Shown piece by piece: positions 41,932-43,154 of a stretch of 43,154 nt of DNA (position 1 is its first letter; every line of letters starts with the position of its first letter). Source of the stretch: Scedosporium boydii (lineage: Eukaryota; Ascomycota; Sordariomycetes; Microascales; Microascaceae); contig NJFT01000290.1 of NCBI GenBank assembly GCA_002221725.1, forward strand, positions 1-43,154, read 5' to 3'. The notes beneath the pieces are model-generated. The model ran no database searches. It saw nothing but the letters and a program-made list of their open reading frames with translations, and was not told the origin of the DNA. Made by a program: the position numbers and the translations under genes.

Positions 41932-43132
41932 CAGGGTTGTGCGTTAAGAGAGATTGATCCAGGACATCTTCAGAAGCATCGAAGAGCGCATCCGCAAGCC
42001 ATCCAAGTGACTAGTAACGGCGATCTACAGTGGGGCTGTAGGGTTTGGCGGGCCGTGACTCCACACACTAGCCCGGCTTTCTCTTGTGTAAAGCTGAAGG
42101 CGCAGGCAGGCTAGACACTCTCCCTCACGAAGTAATAATCCAACGCCCGTCCCCCCTCTCTCATCCGAAACCCATCAGCGGTTCGCCCTGTTCACCGAAT
42201 TTCTCCGGGGCCTCGTCTGGTAAGAGAGGTCTGCTAATAGAGATTTCAGAAAATAAAGACCACTCTCTAGTCCCATGATGACGAACCCATGGCGGCGACC
42301 ACTCCGGTTGACGGTACTGGTTTTAGTTTGACCATCTCCTCAGACTGGCTTTCTGATGTCAAAAAGCCAGCTCGTTATACTCCCAGGGTTTGTCGACATT
42401 GCAGCTTTCCCGTTCAAGCGATTCCTTCCGTCATATTTTAGTATTAATACGAGCCTATTATTATTCCGTGCCGTTCCCGTTTCGACTCGCTCGCCAAAGC
42501 AGGCGAAACTCGTCGGGAAACGCTTGTTTACCCCTGTCCCTGGCACCATTTATCCCCAACCACATATTGATCTCTGTCGTCAACCGGGGCTTTACTCTTT
42601 ACCTTCATACTTTGCGTTACTCAGAAGGGCATGCAGAGTTCATCCATGCGCCAAGCTGCAGGTGGTGGTAGTATTCATTGAATAATGCGACATGACCTTC
42701 CCGTGTTCTCCAGTACCAGGATCGCATCGCTCAGCTGCACAAAATAATATCACCACCCTTGGGACAGGAGTATTGCAATTTGTGTCTGGACTCCGAGGTC
42801 TCTATTAGGAGAAACCCAGCACCCGGATTAGCCGTTGGTGTCCCCAAACCTTTGGGATCTGGAGCGAAACGAATATACAACTTGTTTCTATACTACTTCA
42901 TTTAACAGGTCCAATTTTACCCGGACCAGCCCCAGGCCAGACGTTTATTATTGCCTTCTGATAAGGTGCGTCGATTCGTTAAGTTGACGACCCCACTTTC
43001 CGCCCGCCCCCCCATTCCGCCCCCCCAAAAAACCACACCGCCATTTCATCCCATCCAACTTCAACTTTACATTTCTTCCCCATTTCACATCTATTCTTCT
43101 TCATATTTCGCAGACACCTTTCCCAACTAAAA

Positions 43133-43154
43133 ATGAAGAAATACACTGAAGAAG
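43133..43154 (+). CDS. Start of a gene cut by the window edge
   Basis: An ATG at 43133 opens MKKYTEE before the window ends. It is preceded by a C/T-rich tract with few G residues (about 43040-43132) and AACTAAAA directly before ATG, a good fungal start context. KYTEE near the N-terminus recalls pogo/Fot1-type transposases, which often begin with a helix of this sort, but seven residues cannot prove it. Confidence 0.35.

Larger units (their letters stand above)
39451..43132. other. Intergenic with a diverged direct repeat
   Basis: No convincing gene over 3.6 kb. Short frames on both strands have no motifs. A direct repeat lies near both ends and is listed separately. A pyrimidine-rich leader at about 43060-43132 precedes the ATG at the edge. 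Confidence 0.4.

Noticed and set aside
1..43154. CRISPR array, telomere repeats, complete transposon
   Set aside because: No regularly spaced repeats, no TTAGGG arrays and no transposase domain were found.

Overview
The window looks like a piece of a filamentous ascomycete (Pezizomycotina) chromosome. The genes carry short GT-AG introns of about 50-190 nt with CTAAY branch points. The families are typical of moulds: a UstYa-like membrane protein, a secreted DOMON/cytochrome b561 protein, a tannase/feruloyl esterase, a fungal rhodopsin-fold integral membrane protein, a large multipass fungal-specific membrane protein and an intron-containing tRNA-Gly. Gene density is low, about one convincing gene per 4 kb. 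Several loci on the right side are visibly broken, so this reads as an accessory or slowly decaying region. I could not place it to genus.

Left part (1-22 kb) is mostly intact. It holds a UstYa-like protein (1566-2276, +), a spliced bZIP-type gene with an AP-1-like basic region but no visible zipper (3670-4668, +), a DOMON-b561 redox protein (6432-7778, +) and a five-exon MFS transporter (8345-10196, +). On the minus strand follow a stand-alone four-WW-domain protein (10720-11310), a tannase-family esterase ending in KDEL (11783-13420) and a 637-residue multipass membrane protein (14522-16512). After about 4 kb without a convincing gene comes a three-exon rhodopsin-like membrane protein (20568-21821, minus).

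Middle part (22-34 kb) is mostly empty or degenerate. It has a tRNA-Gly(GCC) with an intron (26011-26093, minus). Coding fragments in shifting frames follow at 26.66-27.54 kb and 28.47-29.46 kb; the second ends in a 35-bp unit repeated three times that throws an acidic tail out of frame. Next is a striking run of four short introns separating mini-exons (30108-30621), leading into a truncated superfamily-1 helicase gene (31174-33222, +) whose 5' extension carries a stop and a probable frameshift.

Right part (34-43 kb) has a two-exon hemerythrin-like (HHE) protein (34882-35638, +), a small orphan ORF (37351-37617, +) and a decayed relative of the 14.5-kb membrane protein (37802-39450, +). In that copy a TGA sits at the position of a conserved cysteine, a 1-nt frameshift lies inside a membrane segment, and the intron found in the intact relative is absent. 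A diverged direct repeat flanks 39.7-41.9 kb. At the extreme right edge a new reading frame begins behind a pyrimidine-rich leader.

I see no clear biosynthetic cluster. The UstYa-like gene, bZIP gene, DOMON-b561 gene and MFS gene are near one another, but no precursor peptide or core synthase is visible. The most unusual items are the degenerate membrane-protein paralogue, the KDEL-tailed tannase, the mini-exon run before the truncated helicase and the zipperless bZIP. All gene models are by eye; splice sites are inferred from consensus and frame continuity.
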